Of a stretch of 64,000 nucleotides of DNA, positions 1 through 12,236 are shown piece by piece (within the stretch, counting starts at the first letter, position 1; each line of letters starts with the position of its first letter). Source of the stretch: Oncomelania hupensis (taxonomy: Eukaryota; Mollusca; Gastropoda; Littorinimorpha; Pomatiopsidae); contig CM072516.1 in assembly GCA_036898135.1 (NCBI GenBank), forward strand, positions 17,420,836-17,484,835, written 5' to 3'. The notes under the pieces are model-generated. The model searched no databases, was not told the DNA's origin, and worked only from the letters and a program-made list of their open reading frames with translations. The translations under genes and the position numbers were made by a program.

Positions 1-1005
1 GTATCAGATTGTCGTATCTGGCACTCCAAGAGTCTCAGACCTCTGTCATTTGTCTCGTTGTTGCAGTGGGGTCCCCATGTGTCTCACCAGTTGTGGTGCG
101 CATCTGGGCCAATCTTGCACTATGACTATGTCCTTCGTCGGCACTTGGTCAAGGACAGCCTGCAGATTTTTATAGAAATCCTCCACTTTGATGTCGTCAT
201 AGTCTGATGTTGGGGCATAGACCTGGATGATGGTGATATGGAAAGGAGCTGCTCTCAAACCGATGGTAATGAGTCTACTGGAAACTGGGCGGCAACTCAT
301 GACAGTGGCTAGAATGTCTTTGTGGACCAAGAATCCAACGCCGTGTTCGTGCCTGTCTTCTCTCCCGCTGAAATAAAGCTTGTGTCCTTTGTCGGTCGTT
401 GTTTGACATAGACTTTTCCAGCGCATTTCGCTGATGCCTAAAATGTTCCATCGGTAGTGGACCAGCTTTCGGCCAGTTCTTCTAATTTTCCCTCTGCAGT
501 AGGGTCCTGACATTCCAGGTTCCTATGACGATGTTGTCTCTCGTGCGGATCTTGCTAAGTTGTCCATCAGAAGCACACTTATCACCGCCGTCTTGGTGGC
601 CAACGGAAGGCGCGGCCCTTGGTGACCCGGGCGACGACCGATCCGGTATGGAATGAGCGGTTCTTTTCATCATATGGTGAGTCTTGAGCAAGAAAGACCC
701 GGCGGGCCCAATCCTTTCCAGGCTGTTGGTCACAGCCGAAATCCAAGAATACTGTGTGGCTCGCCTTGGCCCCGAGCATGTGGTCGTTGAACCTGTAGCA
801 ACGTAAGGTTCCTCCGCCCTGGCCAGTGACTTCTGTGCAGAAGATTTTGGCTGCCGCGCTGACATCAGTTCAGTTCAGTTCAGTGGGTAGATTACCGTCC
901 CCGGACACAGTAGCGTATAGGGGACTACGCTGACATCACCCTGTTGGTCGCCTCTTACGACACCCCGGAAAACGTTGGGTCTATTCTATTCAGTGCCTGA
1001 CCACA
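1..1005 (-). mobile_element. RTE-type LINE, 5' half, runs off left edge
   Basis: Minus-strand frames at about 865-482 and 513-46 encode the N-terminal part and endonuclease start of an RTE-clade non-LTR retrotransposon (TWNVRTL, then GISEMRW, then YAPTSDYDD). The frame shifts near 500 and the catalytic GDWN-type motif reads QDW, so the copy is dead. The 5' end is placed near 1005 because the phrase around 980-1002 also ends the copy at 61040-61063. The rest lies left of the window. A 60-bp insertion at 868-927 further breaks it. Confidence 0.85.
868..927. mobile_element. 60-bp SINE-tail-like insertion with 11-bp target duplication
   Basis: CGCTGACATCA is present at 857-867 and again at 928-938 and occurs once in the uninterrupted context. 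Between them lies a 60-bp segment starting with GTTCA repeats. The same short segment recurs twice, in inverse orientation, at about 50780-50912. Confidence 0.7.
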
Positions 1006-1164
1006 CAATGAAACTTTACATGACTACAACGTTATTTGAAATGAAAATGTATACCAAGATTTAGTTTAAGCATACATGCACTTGCGATGATCAGGAGATA
1101 AATGGGTTCACAGTTTGTTTCATATAATGATTAAAAGTGGGTTGATGGTATGTTGTGTGCTATT

Positions 1165-1450
1165 AGGATATCAATGGGTTCTGGCTGTGATGCTTCTCGC
1201 TGGGACTGTGTCATGTCCATCGTCTGGATTTTTTGTGGAGACCAAGCGTGTTTGCCAGTATCAGATTGTTGTATCTGGCAGACTCCAAGAGTCTCTGACC
1301 TCTGTCATTTGCCTCGTTGTTGCAGTGGGGTCCCCAGTTGTGGTGCGCATCTTGGCCAATCTTGGCATTCCAGTCGCCTTGCACTATACTATGACTATGT
1401 CCTTCTTCGGCACTTGTTCAAGGACAGCCTGTAGATGTTCACAGAACATA
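1165..1450 (-). mobile_element. RTE endonuclease fragment (second copy)
   Basis: About 285 bp closely match the endonuclease segment at 60065-60345 and the segment at 1-150. They cover the region upstream of the GDWN-type motif, with small deletions. Open frames on either strand here are incidental. This is a truncated dead fragment. Confidence 0.75.
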
Positions 1451-1700
1451 TAGTATAGATACGAGCGCCTGCAGTTTTCATGAATAAACTATATGACACA
1501 AAACAATAACCGAAAATGGAATATCAGTGTCCAGGCTCTGATATTCAGAGCTACATTCCTATGTGCTGCATAGTATTATTCCTCTGTCCTCCCCCTCCCC
1601 ACCCTTTCCTTGAACGCTTGTGTATTAACATCTTTTAAATATTCTATAATAAATAACATTGCGGGTGTGATTCATGTGAGAGTGTGTGCATCATGTTAGT

Positions 1701-1754
1701 GTGTATGTTGGTACAGATATATCTGCTCTTTGAGCTTGATTAGTGATTCAGGAC

Positions 1755-1804
<50 letters not shown>

Positions 1805-1846
1805 GGATGAGGATGAGGATGATGATGTATCTGTACCAACATACAC
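1701..1846. repeat. 19-bp perfect inverted repeat around a (GAT)n microsatellite
   Basis: GTGTATGTTGGTACAGATA at 1701-1719 is the exact reverse complement of 1828-1846. The loop holds a family-B SINE scrap (1720-1750) and (GAT)n at about 1756-1830. Confidence 0.8.
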
Positions 1847-1849
1847 ATG

Positions 1850-3430
1850 ATTGATCATCATCATCATCATCATTGTGGTTGAACGGGAGAAGTAACTTCC
1901 CGTATTACTAGCAGATGTTTTAATGACAACTTTGGCAAGAGAAATACTTACAGTACTTAATTTTTTGTGTACGGTAAAAAATAAAAGTCAAAAAGTCTTT
2001 GGTATTTATGTCGTTTGTGTAACAATGAAACTATAAAACGATTATAAATAGTCGCTGAGAAAGTAAACATCAAGGAACAGGCGAGGGCTCTGTCTTTCGT
2101 CTTGTCCCAGAGTGTAGCAGAGGACCGACGAGAAGGAGAGATGTTGCATGCCAAGTCACCCTTAGTGCCACAACGACCCCACCAGGGAGGCCAAGCCATT
2201 GGCGACACGAGGTGAGGCAAAACGTCGATAGCAGAGCGGTAATGCATTCCCGATAGCATGACGGTAGCAGTGTTTTGTAGCTAACTATGAGATATAGGGC
2301 TGCTACCGTTAAGATATTGAGGATCCACTACCGCTTACCTATGCAGGATCCATTCTACTTGGTTAATGGCCCTGCGGGTGAGGAGGACGAAGAGAAAGAC
2401 GTTTCACGGGAACGCAAATATCACCAATGAGATCACGTCTATAGGACGCTTTCTCCACGAAAGCATTGTAGCCACTGTGCAGCTTTATCCAGTGGATGAG
2501 TGACACCTTAGCAGAGTATTAGCTTCTTCTTAATGTTTGAGTCTTCGAGCACGAGCAGGATAGCACGCAGTCCAGGAACTGTTGCTAGTCACACAATCTT
2601 CAAGTATCCAAGTTCGACAGCGACTCCAACGAAACACTAAGTAACCATCAGTCTGTTGATACCGAGTGTAACTGGAAGACGAAGAAGACGTCTAGCGCTA
2701 ATAATGTACATGTACATGCACGTGCCGACGTCGTCAATTATGCAAATTCGTTGGGGTGAAATAGGTTCATGTATGTCCATGCAATTATGGTAATGAGCCC
2801 ACTTTCTGTGTCTGACATCCGGTGCAAAGACGTCAATGCTCTTATACACTGTTGCTGCTCTATCTTCCCCGGTTCAAATGTTTAACAGAGCAGGTACTCA
2901 TTGTTGGTGGCAGATCGTTTAAAAACATAACCGCTGGTAATATTAAAGAATCACAAACAAGAAACTGAAAAGCTGATTATTTCTAGATCGGAAGACAAAA
3001 CAAGAAGGTTCAAGAATATTTACAGAACACGCCAGATATAATTATTCTCCGTATAAACTACGTAATAACTCACAAAAATAAAGATCCTCTATATACATCA
3101 CGTAATATTCTATAAACCCACTTATTTATCTAATCAATTTGAACTACCCTTTCCGTACTCAATTGTTTGTTTATTTGTGAGTGTTTTTTTTTTTTTATAG
3201 TTTTAATTTTTATTAATTTTATATATGCGAAGCTTTTTTTTAAAAAAATTATTATTATTTTATTTTATTCCTTAAAATTTAAACAGACTGTAGACGTCTG
3301 ACACCAGCGTTTTGTTAAAACACCCTTTCAGACGACTTTTTTTTGGTCATGGATGATGGAGTAAAATGTAATTATCATAATGTTGTAATGGCACGCTTTT
3401 AAAAGTTAGTTTCTTGTTGCACCTCCGTTT
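1850..3430. other. No recognisable gene
   Basis: AT-rich sequence with short chance frames only. 2080-2300 is more GC-rich but encodes nothing I recognise. 3180-3260 is T/A-rich. Confidence 0.5.
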
Positions 3431-3539
3431 GAATTAGTTCCAGGAAAGAAAAAAACAAAACAATAATCCCCAAGAGGTGGAGGAAGAAGAAAACAAAAGA
3501 AGAAGATGAAGATTATGATGATGAGGGACGACAGCGGCG

Positions 3540-3623
3540 GTGGCGAAAATGACGATGACGACGACGATGATGATGACGATCATGATGAAAATCGACGACA
3601 ATGATGATGATGATGATGACGAA

Positions 3624-3707
<84 letters not shown>

Positions 3708-3884
3708 GATGCGGCGGTGGCAAAAATGACGATGACGACGACGATGATGATCATGATGATAATCGACGACGACGACGACAATGATGATGATGATGAATTA
3801 TGATTTACATCTTGTTTTCAAGAACAACAACAACGAAACAACAACAAGAAAGAGATGAAAGAGGATGGAAGGAGGAATTAAAGG

Positions 3885-3938
<54 letters not shown>

Positions 3939-3965
3939 ACAACAACAACAACAACAACAATAACA
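3540..3965. repeat. Compound GAT/ATC/CAA triplet repeats
   Basis: (GAT)n with GAC interruptions runs to about 3800, (ATC)n fills 3888-3937 and (CAA)n fills 3938-3970. Poly-Asp, poly-Ser and poly-Ile frames here are artefacts. Confidence 0.95.
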
Positions 3966-4244
3966 ACAACAAAATGGATACTATGAATTCGTTTGCATTA
4001 ATAGAAAGTGCCTTTGTGATAATTTATCTGGCACACACTTGAGAACTAAAGTAGCGAGATGTAGCTCCCTTGACTGTGTTCCAGTTTCAATTAAACAAAC
4101 AAGAGGATGAAGAACGTGTAGGAGAAGAAAGGAGCATGAAGCAGAGGAGGAGGAAGAGGAGGAGGAAGAAGAAGAATAAGGACCGAGAGTTGAAATCTAT
4201 AATCGCAAGGATGCCATTGTTATGAATTTGCTCGCGCTCGCCTA

Positions 4245-4311
4245 CGCATACACACACATACGCACAAACACACGCACACACACAAGCACACCCCCAAGCA
4301 CACACACACAC

Positions 4312-4350
<39 letters not shown>
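4245..4350. repeat. (CA)n / (CT)n compound microsatellite
   Basis: Degenerate CA dinucleotides pass directly into CT dinucleotides. From 4380 to 5160 nothing else is recognisable. Confidence 0.9.
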
Positions 4351-5164
4351 AATCACAACACACACACGAACAATGGATTAATGCCAAGAACCCACTATGG
4401 TTTCGAGACTGCTGCAGCGGCTAAAACAGAAACAGGCATCTCGTAGCAGACAACCTAATTTCCTTTATAACTGCTTTTGATGTATCGTAAGAAACATTCG
4501 TCCCAACATCTCCTAGCTCGTTGGTGCACGAACTGTAGCCCTCGCAGGGCCTCACAATAAAGAAACTTTATAGCAGACGCCCTGCCGTGCTCTCTCTCTT
4601 TCTCTAAACGATTAAGACCACATATATGAGGTCGTGGTGGTTTTAAATGATTATTAGTAGGGTAGTGATAAATGCATACATAAACACGACACACACATTC
4701 ATATTACAGTCCAAGTCAAACGCCCAGTTGCTGTTTTTATTTTAAAAATCTTACTTATTTCTTTTTTTCCAAAGAGTTAACATGCCAACAACTTGCTAAA
4801 ATAGTTATGTCCCTTGTTGCTGCTAAAAGGGCGACAGCAGAGGAGAACTCTTTACATCAAACTCACCTACATGAAAAAAAAACAAAAAAAAAACACCGCA
4901 TCCCAAACCCTGAAAAAAAAATGACGAGAGATCCCAGGAGATAGTTCCCGGAGACCCATTCTGTCCCTGCTCTGAGTTTCTAAGGATCGCACTTAAGATT
5001 ACTTCTTCAACTTGTCACAACGCTCTTCTATTTTGTCTTTCCCTTTCAGTTTCAGATACATACAAATCATGGAGTGTACTTCTCTCTGCTCACCGTCTGC
5101 GTCATCATAGATCTTTTGCAAATTCACTGCCAGCATTGTTAACACTGGGGAAAAAATCCTTCCG

Positions 5165-5515
5165 ATAAGAGCATAAACTGAGGTCTAGTCTGTGCACGCA
5201 CGCATTTCATCGCACGCACTTTAAAGATCCTGACGCTCATGTCCTAGACGGGTGAGTGCCGGCTACACAAATACACCCAGCCAGCACTAGGTCCCTTGTC
5301 CCCAATACCCGGTCGCCTAGGACTGTGCTCCGTTGACTGCGCGTCAGAAAATGCACATTTCCCTTCTTTTATGTAAAGACTATTCAGTTTTCTTCAATGA
5401 TTTTGGAAGACAAGGTACCCAAATCTGCCACTGAGCGACCCGGGTGAATTAAGTTAAATCCTGCATCGGCCAGCGCCTTGAGCAGCTCTTGAGCTGGAAA
5501 ATCGCTGTATATGAA
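5165..5515 (+). mobile_element. Family A SINE copy
   Basis: It contains the family core (GAGGTCTAGTCTGTG, then GACGCTCATGTCCTAGACGG, then GGCCAGCGCCTTGAGCAG) shared with copies at 8075, 38630, 40750 and 56676. The 3' part reads like a tail ending in a cgctgtata-type motif. The tRNA-like head is missing here. It is present in the 40750-41158 copy. Confidence 0.75.
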
Positions 5516-5636
5516 CGATTGAATGAAATGAACGAAATGAATGAATGAATAAATAAAATAAAAACATGATCAAGTAAAAAACAAAACACAATTCTGTATT
5601 CATATAAGCACCTATAGTTATGTTTAACCCGAGCAT

Positions 5637-5637
5637 C

Positions 5638-5723
<86 letters not shown>

Positions 5724-5725
5724 GA
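5637..5725. repeat. (ATA)n microsatellite
   Basis: About 29 uninterrupted AAT/ATA units, followed by GATGAC triplets to 5768. Confidence 0.97.
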
Positions 5726-6049
5726 TGATGATGATGACGACGACCATCATCATCGTCATCATCATCTTCATGTAGTTTCAAAGGTGCACAATTGCTTTTA
5801 ATATTATAAAATAAGAGTGGAAGTGCTTTACAAGATAAATTAACGAAAGAGCGCAGGACATTTCCTCCTTCAATTTATATCTCAGTACCTGTCTTCCACT
5901 GACGAAACAATAAGCACTCAGGACGGCAAGGAATCCACGGTGAATAATAATGATAGATGTCTATTCTCTGTCTTTCTGCCTATTGCAGTACAGCGATAGC
6001 AATGCGGTTTTATTGCCACGGAAATAGAATAATACATTTTCCTATGCTG

Positions 6050-6110
6050 GCAGAGTGTGTGTGTGTTCGAGTGTGTGTGTGTGTGAGTCTGTGTGTGTGC
6101 GTGAATGTGC

Positions 6111-6169
<59 letters not shown>

Positions 6170-6170
6170 G
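6050..6170. repeat. (TG)n(AG)n microsatellite
   Basis: Impure TG dinucleotides run to about 6129, followed by pure AG to about 6166. Confidence 0.95.
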
Positions 6171-6308
6171 TGTGTAGTCCAAATTTAAGGTGATCAAGGG
6201 GGAATAAACAATTCTATTCAGTTGGTTTTGATGGACACATGCCACAGATCAGCTCTACCGCTCAAGAAATAAGACGTAGACGAGAAACGAGCTCATGAAA
6301 TTTCAAAA

Positions 6309-6339
<31 letters not shown>

Positions 6340-6430
6340 ATGACGACGCTCAAAGAAGAAAACGACGAGTATGACAAAGAAGAATGTGAAGAAGAAGAAG
6401 AAGAAGAAGAAGAAGAAGAAGAAGAAGAAG

Positions 6431-6938
6431 ACACCCGGTACACATTGGTCGAAGGCTGACAGAAGCATGTTTTACTTGTCGCCTCATCAAGAGCACTGCT
6501 TCCTACACGCTTCAAGCGCTATAGTGACGGAAAAAGCGCAATTTCACTGTAAATATATACAGAATGTTGCTCTACAACATTCCGCTCTTTCCGTCTCAAA
6601 ACCCCAATTGCCTTGTTGGATTCTTAAATTGCATGAAACCAAGTGAGGACACTATCCGGCGTCAACAAACGGTTCAAAAATATTGTCAAACGGTTCGTAA
6701 AAGACAGTTGACCTAGAAACTAATACAGTTTGACATAATTCGTCCCCTAGAGGAGACGAAACTTACATTTTTCTATTTTCATGAGTTCACTGCAGTGAAA
6801 TTGCGCTTTTCCCGTGACTATAGAGCTTGAAGCGTATAGAAAGCAGTGCTCTGAAGCATGGGAGCATGCTTTATAGCCTGTTGAGGCGACTAATAACGCA
6901 TGCTTCTGGTAGCGTTCGACCAATGTGTATCGGGTGAA
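6431..6938. repeat. Fold-back (inverted repeat) element next to two (GAA)n tracts
   Basis: Sequence from 6431 (ACACCCGGTACACATTGG) to 6552 (GCGCAATTTCACTG) reappears inverted at about 6795-6938, with a few substitutions and one indel. The arms are roughly 120-145 bp with about 240 bp between them. (GAA)n flanks the outside at 6380-6430 and 6936-6996. No coding capacity is seen. Confidence 0.8.
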
Positions 6939-6999
6939 GAAGAAGAAGAAGAAGAAGAAGAAGAAGAAGAAGAAGAAGAAGAAGAAGAAGAAGAAGGAG

Positions 7000-7900
7000 A
7001 AGGACAACAATAACAAACTAAAAGCTGACTGCTGCTAAAACCTTCTTACATGAAGGCCTTGAAAAACTTCCGTATTATTGTTGTTCCTCTCTTTTTTTCT
7101 TTTTCTTTTTTAATGTTCAGGAATTCAACAACACTAAGCAATAATATGTATGTATGTCGCAATATGTGGAACGATCCCCCCCCCCCCCCCTCCCTGAATA
7201 ACCCACCGCAGCGCACATTAACAGTTAAAACGCAGCTAAAGTTGATGTAGCTGTTGCGATGTAATCTTTTTACCCACGACTGGTGGCCAGTGCTGTTTTG
7301 CTTTACCACGCTTGCCCAGGATCCAAATCGCATGCCGCTTTTAACAAGAATGTCCCGAAGCAAGGTCAACAAAAGTCTTTCCTTTATTTTCTTTTTTTGT
7401 GTTGTCTGCTATGTCGCGCACTGCCTCCTGTAATTCTTGCACTGATATGGATATTGTATAGCTCGAGCTGTCTTTTAGGCCTACTAGATTGACCTTTTAA
7501 TGTGGTTACCTAATTATCTACGTGGGTGTTCCTTTTATGGTATTTACTCGTTCTAGCATGGTGCTTTTCCCGCTCAAGAGCTCCTCATAGGGACGGGCCT
7601 ATACAGGATCTAACTAAAGACTCCCGAAGCAACCACATGCAGAATTGGGCCCATCTTCAAACGCTCAGACAGCTGTTCCTATGTTTGTGTATTTAATAAC
7701 TCAAATAACCTTTAGACTAACAATCACTCGGCCAATGAAATAAGGAGTTCTTGTCGTGCAAAAAAAGAAAAAAAGGATTTCTGGAGCAGTCTACGCTTGT
7801 ACCATCAGTATTTCCATGTCTCGTAGACAAGTAGTCTGAGACTAAACAAAAGTGTAATTAGATCCAGAGCTTTAAGCTCAGCTCGGGATCTATTGTCACG
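7000..7900. other. No recognisable gene
   Basis: Contains a poly-C run at 7177-7190. A possible degenerate family A SINE scrap on - lies near 7565-7660. The frames are short and unlike any known protein. Confidence 0.4.
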
Positions 7901-8074
7901 GGCTTTGTCCGTCCGTCCTTCCGGAGGTGACATTTGCGCTCTTTTTTTTGTGAACCTTATGGACGGATTTCTGTGAAACTTGGTATTTAGTTAAGAAATA
8001 GTGATCCGAACCAGATGACAAAACAAAATGCCAATCGGGTGACGTCATCATGGTGACGTCATAATTTGTTGTCG

Positions 8075-8376
8075 GATGAGAGTATCAACCGAGGTCTAGT
8101 CTGTGTGTCGCATACATTCCATCATAACGGACTTTAAATACCCCTGACGCTCATGTCCTAGACGGGTGAGTGCCGGTAACCAGAGTACACCCAGCATGCA
8201 CTTGGTCCTTCTCCCCCATCACTAGCTGGCCAGGATAGTGCTCAGTTGTCCGGGCGTCAGACCATGCGCCCAAAGGCTGCGGGTGGGCGTCTCGGGCGGT
8301 TTAAGTTAGATCCTGTATTGGCCAGCGCCTAGAGTCAGGTCAAGTACGGTGAGATAAGTGCGCTATAAAAATCCTC

Positions 8377-8447
<71 letters not shown>

Positions 8448-8450
8448 ATA
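8075..8450 (+). mobile_element. Family A SINE copy with (AAT)n tail
   Basis: It has the same core as the copy at 40750-41158 (CCGAGGTCTAGTCTGTGTGT, then CGCCCAAAGGCTGCGGGTGG), followed by GCGCTATAAA and about 23 AAT units. It interrupts the TGACGTCA repeat between aatttgttg and the next unit. Confidence 0.8.
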
Positions 8451-9042
8451 ATTTTGTTTCTCTATTTTCTCCCCAGACTATTGGAGGGATTTCGTTCAAG
8501 TTTGGTATGTACTTAGACTTTTCCTGTGACTCTAAGGTAAAACCAAACAAGCAACAAATCAAGTGACGTAAACATCATAAAGTCTTTCTATTTTTTTTTT
8601 AAGAATACAAAAATAAAAACAACTTTGTATGTAATTAGAATGTACCTTAAACGGAACTACGGTATATTTAGTGGCGTCATAATTTGTTGTTTTTTCTAAT
8701 CCTAGTTTCTGCATAATTACTTGAGGTATTTGGTTCACGTTTGGTATATGCTTTAGACTTTACCTATGCCTTCAACGTAAAGCCAAACGTACGCAATTCA
8801 AGTGACGTAATCATGATGACGTCACCTTTTAATTTGTTCACGCGTCCTTTTTATTATTGTTGTTTAAACTTCGTTTGTAATTAGAGTGTACAGATGCCTT
8901 GAGCCTTCATCAGTGAAGTTATTGTGTGACGTCATCATGTATAATTTCTTGTTGTTTTTGCTAACCCTATTTTTTCTCAAACTACTGTATGTACCGAAGG
9001 ATTTTGTTTTTCTAGTTTGATATATACTTGGATTTTGCCTAT

Positions 9043-9575
9043 CTGGAAATGTAGTGCTTTAAATTCCCACTGTCGCTGTCTTCCTCATTTGCTCTTTCCC
9101 ATTCCTGATCTGTCCTATCACTCTGCTATACTATCTTCTTCTTCGCTAGATCAATGACCTACCTTTTTTCTTGAAAACTCTTCCTGGACAAGACTCCTTG
9201 TTTGTGTATGAGGTCTGTTGGATCAGCTTGGGAGTGTTGGACGCTTTCTGCCGGGTGGTCACTAGGGCTTCCTATGATGTTATTATTTAGCACTATAGGC
9301 ATTTTCTATGTATGTGTTTTGTTGATGATTTATAATGATGTTTGTATTCTATTTTGTTTTTGTAACCGGGGGTTCGAATAGTTGGGGTAAAGCCTCAGCC
9401 GTCCCCTGCGTGGGATGTCTTTATTGTAAAGTGACTGGCCGGTGGAGGGCATTCAATTTTACCACTAGGGTTGTTTCGGCAGATCTTTTATGCGGATTGG
9501 GGGTTGTCCGGTCCTGATTTGGCTCGGAAGAGTCCGCTGGACCTAAAGCAACAATCAATCAATCAATCAATCAAT
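9043..9575 (+). mobile_element. Family F repeat (LINE/SINE 3'-end-like) with (AATC)n tail
   Basis: The segment is shared with 34790-35440 and 46560-47085, including GTGTATGAGGTCTGTTGG and GTCCGGTCCTGATTTGGCTC. It ends in CCTAAAGCAACAATC with AATC repeats. It splits the host repeat between gcctat (9037-9042) and gcctcc (9576). No protein domain is recognised, so its class is unknown. Confidence 0.65.
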
Positions 9576-9654
9576 GCCTCCAACGATAAACCAAACTTGT
9601 GCATACAAATCGAGTAATGTAATCATGATGACGTCACCTTTTATTTTATGTTAT

Positions 9655-9815
9655 TTTATTTTATCGTTCTTATATAGCGCTCTTCCAGCTGAAGCGCTGC
9701 TGAAGGCAAAGCCAGGTTGCATTGTTAGGCACACCGTCTAACGTCTCAATCGTCGTATTTATGCAAATGGCACTCGCCCGCCTAAGATATGAGCGTCAGT
9801 ATCTTTAAAGTCCGG
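9655..9815 (-). mobile_element. Family A SINE fragment
   Basis: Minus strand carries the GACGCTCATATCTTAGGCGGGCGAGTGCCA-like core and a tail like AGCGCTATATAAG. It is diverged and partial. Confidence 0.55.
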
Positions 9816-10429
9816 CAACATAAACATCCTCTTCTTCCTTCTCCTCCAACTTCTCTCTTTTGGTGTCCTTCGTTATTATCTGAAATATAGGGTGCGTGTG
9901 TGTGTGTGTTTGTGTGTGTATATGAAAGTATGTTTGTGTGTGTATGTGATCATTTGGATGAAGAAGACGTTAATAAAACAACAAATCAAATAAATAAATA
10001 AAACGTTGACATACCCAGAGGGACGATTCGAAGAGATGCTATCTTATAATATATTTGTCGACAAATTCGCAATGTCTCGGCGCCACCAAGGACATACTGC
10101 TGATTGGTTGTCAATCCTCTCTCCCGCCCTCCCGCCCTCCCGCCCCTCTCCTCTTTGCCTTCTACACTCTCGTCCTCTCCCTCTCTCTTCTCTGCTCAAA
10201 GAATACTTTCTTAAAATTTCTTTTTCTGTTTTCTGGGTACTCTTGAGAACATCGTTTTCGTGAACTGTAGTCTTTCTAATTTTCTGCTCGAGTTTCTGGT
10301 GTCGTTATGGTTAGAGCGATCATGTATACGTGTATGTATCATTATAATGAAACACACATCCTCCCCCAAAATACAACACACATATACATACACAATCCAT
10401 GCACTCCTAGGTAAACGACACACACACGT

Positions 10430-10515
10430 ACACAAACAAATACACACACCCACACACACCAACACACACACCCGCGCGCACACAACTCACACACACACCC
10501 ACACACACCACACAT
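10430..10515. repeat. Impure (CA)n microsatellite
   Basis: CA dinucleotides broken by C and GCGCG. 10520-10950 shows nothing recognisable. Confidence 0.85.
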
Positions 10516-10958
10516 ACAATGTGTGCTCGTTGATGTACCTGTTCTCATTGTAATTGTTTTTTTTTTTTATCTCACAGTTAGCGCTCAAAAACATTCACTG
10601 TGTTAAACGTGAATGCATAGTTTTGAAGAAAACTATACAAATAGCTGGGGAACAGTCTGAGCAAGCAGTATGCGCGTTGTAATATAGCCGATCTTTTCCC
10701 ACAAAAACCTAAGTATAATCGATAGAAACAAGCCGGTAAATGAATTTAGGAGGGTTTGAAAATAGCATGTCTTTGCCGTAACATGAAAACTTTGCTCTAA
10801 ATGAAGTTGAATTTTCTTGTTGATGCATCTGCCTAAGATGCACTTTGTAAAACTTTATCTTGCTCCCTTACATTTCCTTCTTCTGGGTCTGATACGCGAA
10901 TAGCTCATATTTATGGGTCAAGGAAAACTGGTCACACTATGCAGTTTGCAGTAAATCT

Positions 10959-10997
10959 GTATTATTATTATTATTATTAATATTATTATTATTATTA

Positions 10998-11059
<62 letters not shown>

Positions 11060-11061
11060 GT

Positions 11062-11116
<55 letters not shown>

Positions 11117-11130
11117 GTAATAATAATAAT

Positions 11131-11202
<72 letters not shown>

Positions 11203-11365
11203 CAAAACTTAGTTCTAAGCGCTTACATGAATACAACACAATTTTTTTACTACTACTACTACTACTTCTACTACTACTACTACTACTACTACTATTACTA
11301 CTACTACTACTATTACTACTATTACTACTACTACTATACTACTACTGCTGCTGCTGCTGCTCATG
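10959..11365. repeat. (ATT)n - (AAT)n palindromic block followed by (ACT)n
   Basis: ATT triplets on + (10959-11063) switch to AAT triplets (11064-11200), so the two halves are reverse complements. (ACT)n with CTG at the end follows at 11247-11360. Poly-Ile, poly-Tyr and poly-Asn frames are artefacts. Confidence 0.95.
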
Positions 11366-11590
11366 GATGATCTATATATATGCGCTTTATTCTAAAATCA
11401 GACATAAAACGCGGCGATCTCTAACCAACGTACACACTCTTACGATAAAGAGCTCACTCTAACGTGTGATGTTAAGGCAAGGTGATTGCTATTAGTATTA
11501 AAAGGCGGAAGGATTAGTTTTAGTTTTGAAATGTTTTGAATGGCTCCATCCACTGCCATTATTGAAGACCGGGAGGAAATGTGTTGGCAC
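11362..11590 (-). mobile_element. Family B SINE fragment
   Basis: It matches the 3' half of family B (ggatg.tctatatatatgcgct, aacgcggcgatctc, cattattgaagaccgggaggaaa). As in other copies the 3' tail abuts a triplet microsatellite, here (ACT)n. 11600-12190 shows nothing recognisable. Confidence 0.65.
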
Positions 11591-12195
11591 TATACAGTTA
11601 TATATATACTGTAAAAAAAAAAAAAAAAAAAGATCGGTTACATCTCACGGTTACGTATGTCTTATAGTTATGGTCGAGTCCTTCTATACAGTCACATATA
11701 CTCGCGAAACTCCAATGAACTATCGCATCAATTAGTTTGAAATGCTGTTGTACCTGAAAAATAGAACATCCGTCTATTAATGCGCACCGTAGCACGCAGC
11801 TCTCTTTGATCCAAAGGGTGGGGAAGGGAAGACAACTATAGCTGGTTGTAGAAGCGAGCCTCAGTGCATATCGGGCCTGATAGGCCAAAGGCAAGAGGGT
11901 AATTTGGGTCTCTACAGATTTAGACAATTCCCTGTGGGATTATGTACGTCTGTCTGATAGTGCCGGCGTGTCGTACGCCCCGAATTATCAATAAAGCATG
12001 TCTTTATGGCTGGACAGAGCCTCGGAGCGAGTCCTTCCCCCCCTCTCCCACAACTCCCTCTTTCTTCCCTTTCCATACTAATACTCTACAGCGTAATGTT
12101 ACGTAAATGTGATATTCTGCGGGTTTGTTTTTTTTAATACCCATTTTCCCCCCTCCCCTCTCTCCTTCCACTCCCCGAACAAAACACACATGCGT

Positions 12196-12196
12196 A

Positions 12197-12235
<39 letters not shown>
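12196..12235. repeat. (CA)n microsatellite
   Basis: About 19 CA units. 12236-12965 holds no recognisable gene. Confidence 0.95.

Positions 12236-12236
<1 letters not shown>

Larger units (their letters stand above)
7905..9650. repeat. TGACGTCA-rich dispersed repeat, interrupted by two insertions
   Basis: Related units contain a phrase like gtttggtatatacttagactt...cctatg..ctaaggtaaaaccaaac followed by GTGACGT..TCAT. Perfect TGACGTCA octamers occur at 8040, 8054, 8817, 8927 and 9629. A family A SINE splits one unit (about 8075-8450) and a family F repeat splits another (9043-9575). I see no coding region. Confidence 0.7.

Noticed and set aside
3434..3803. Poly-Ser and poly-Asp frames
   Set aside because: Translations of (GAT)n microsatellite.
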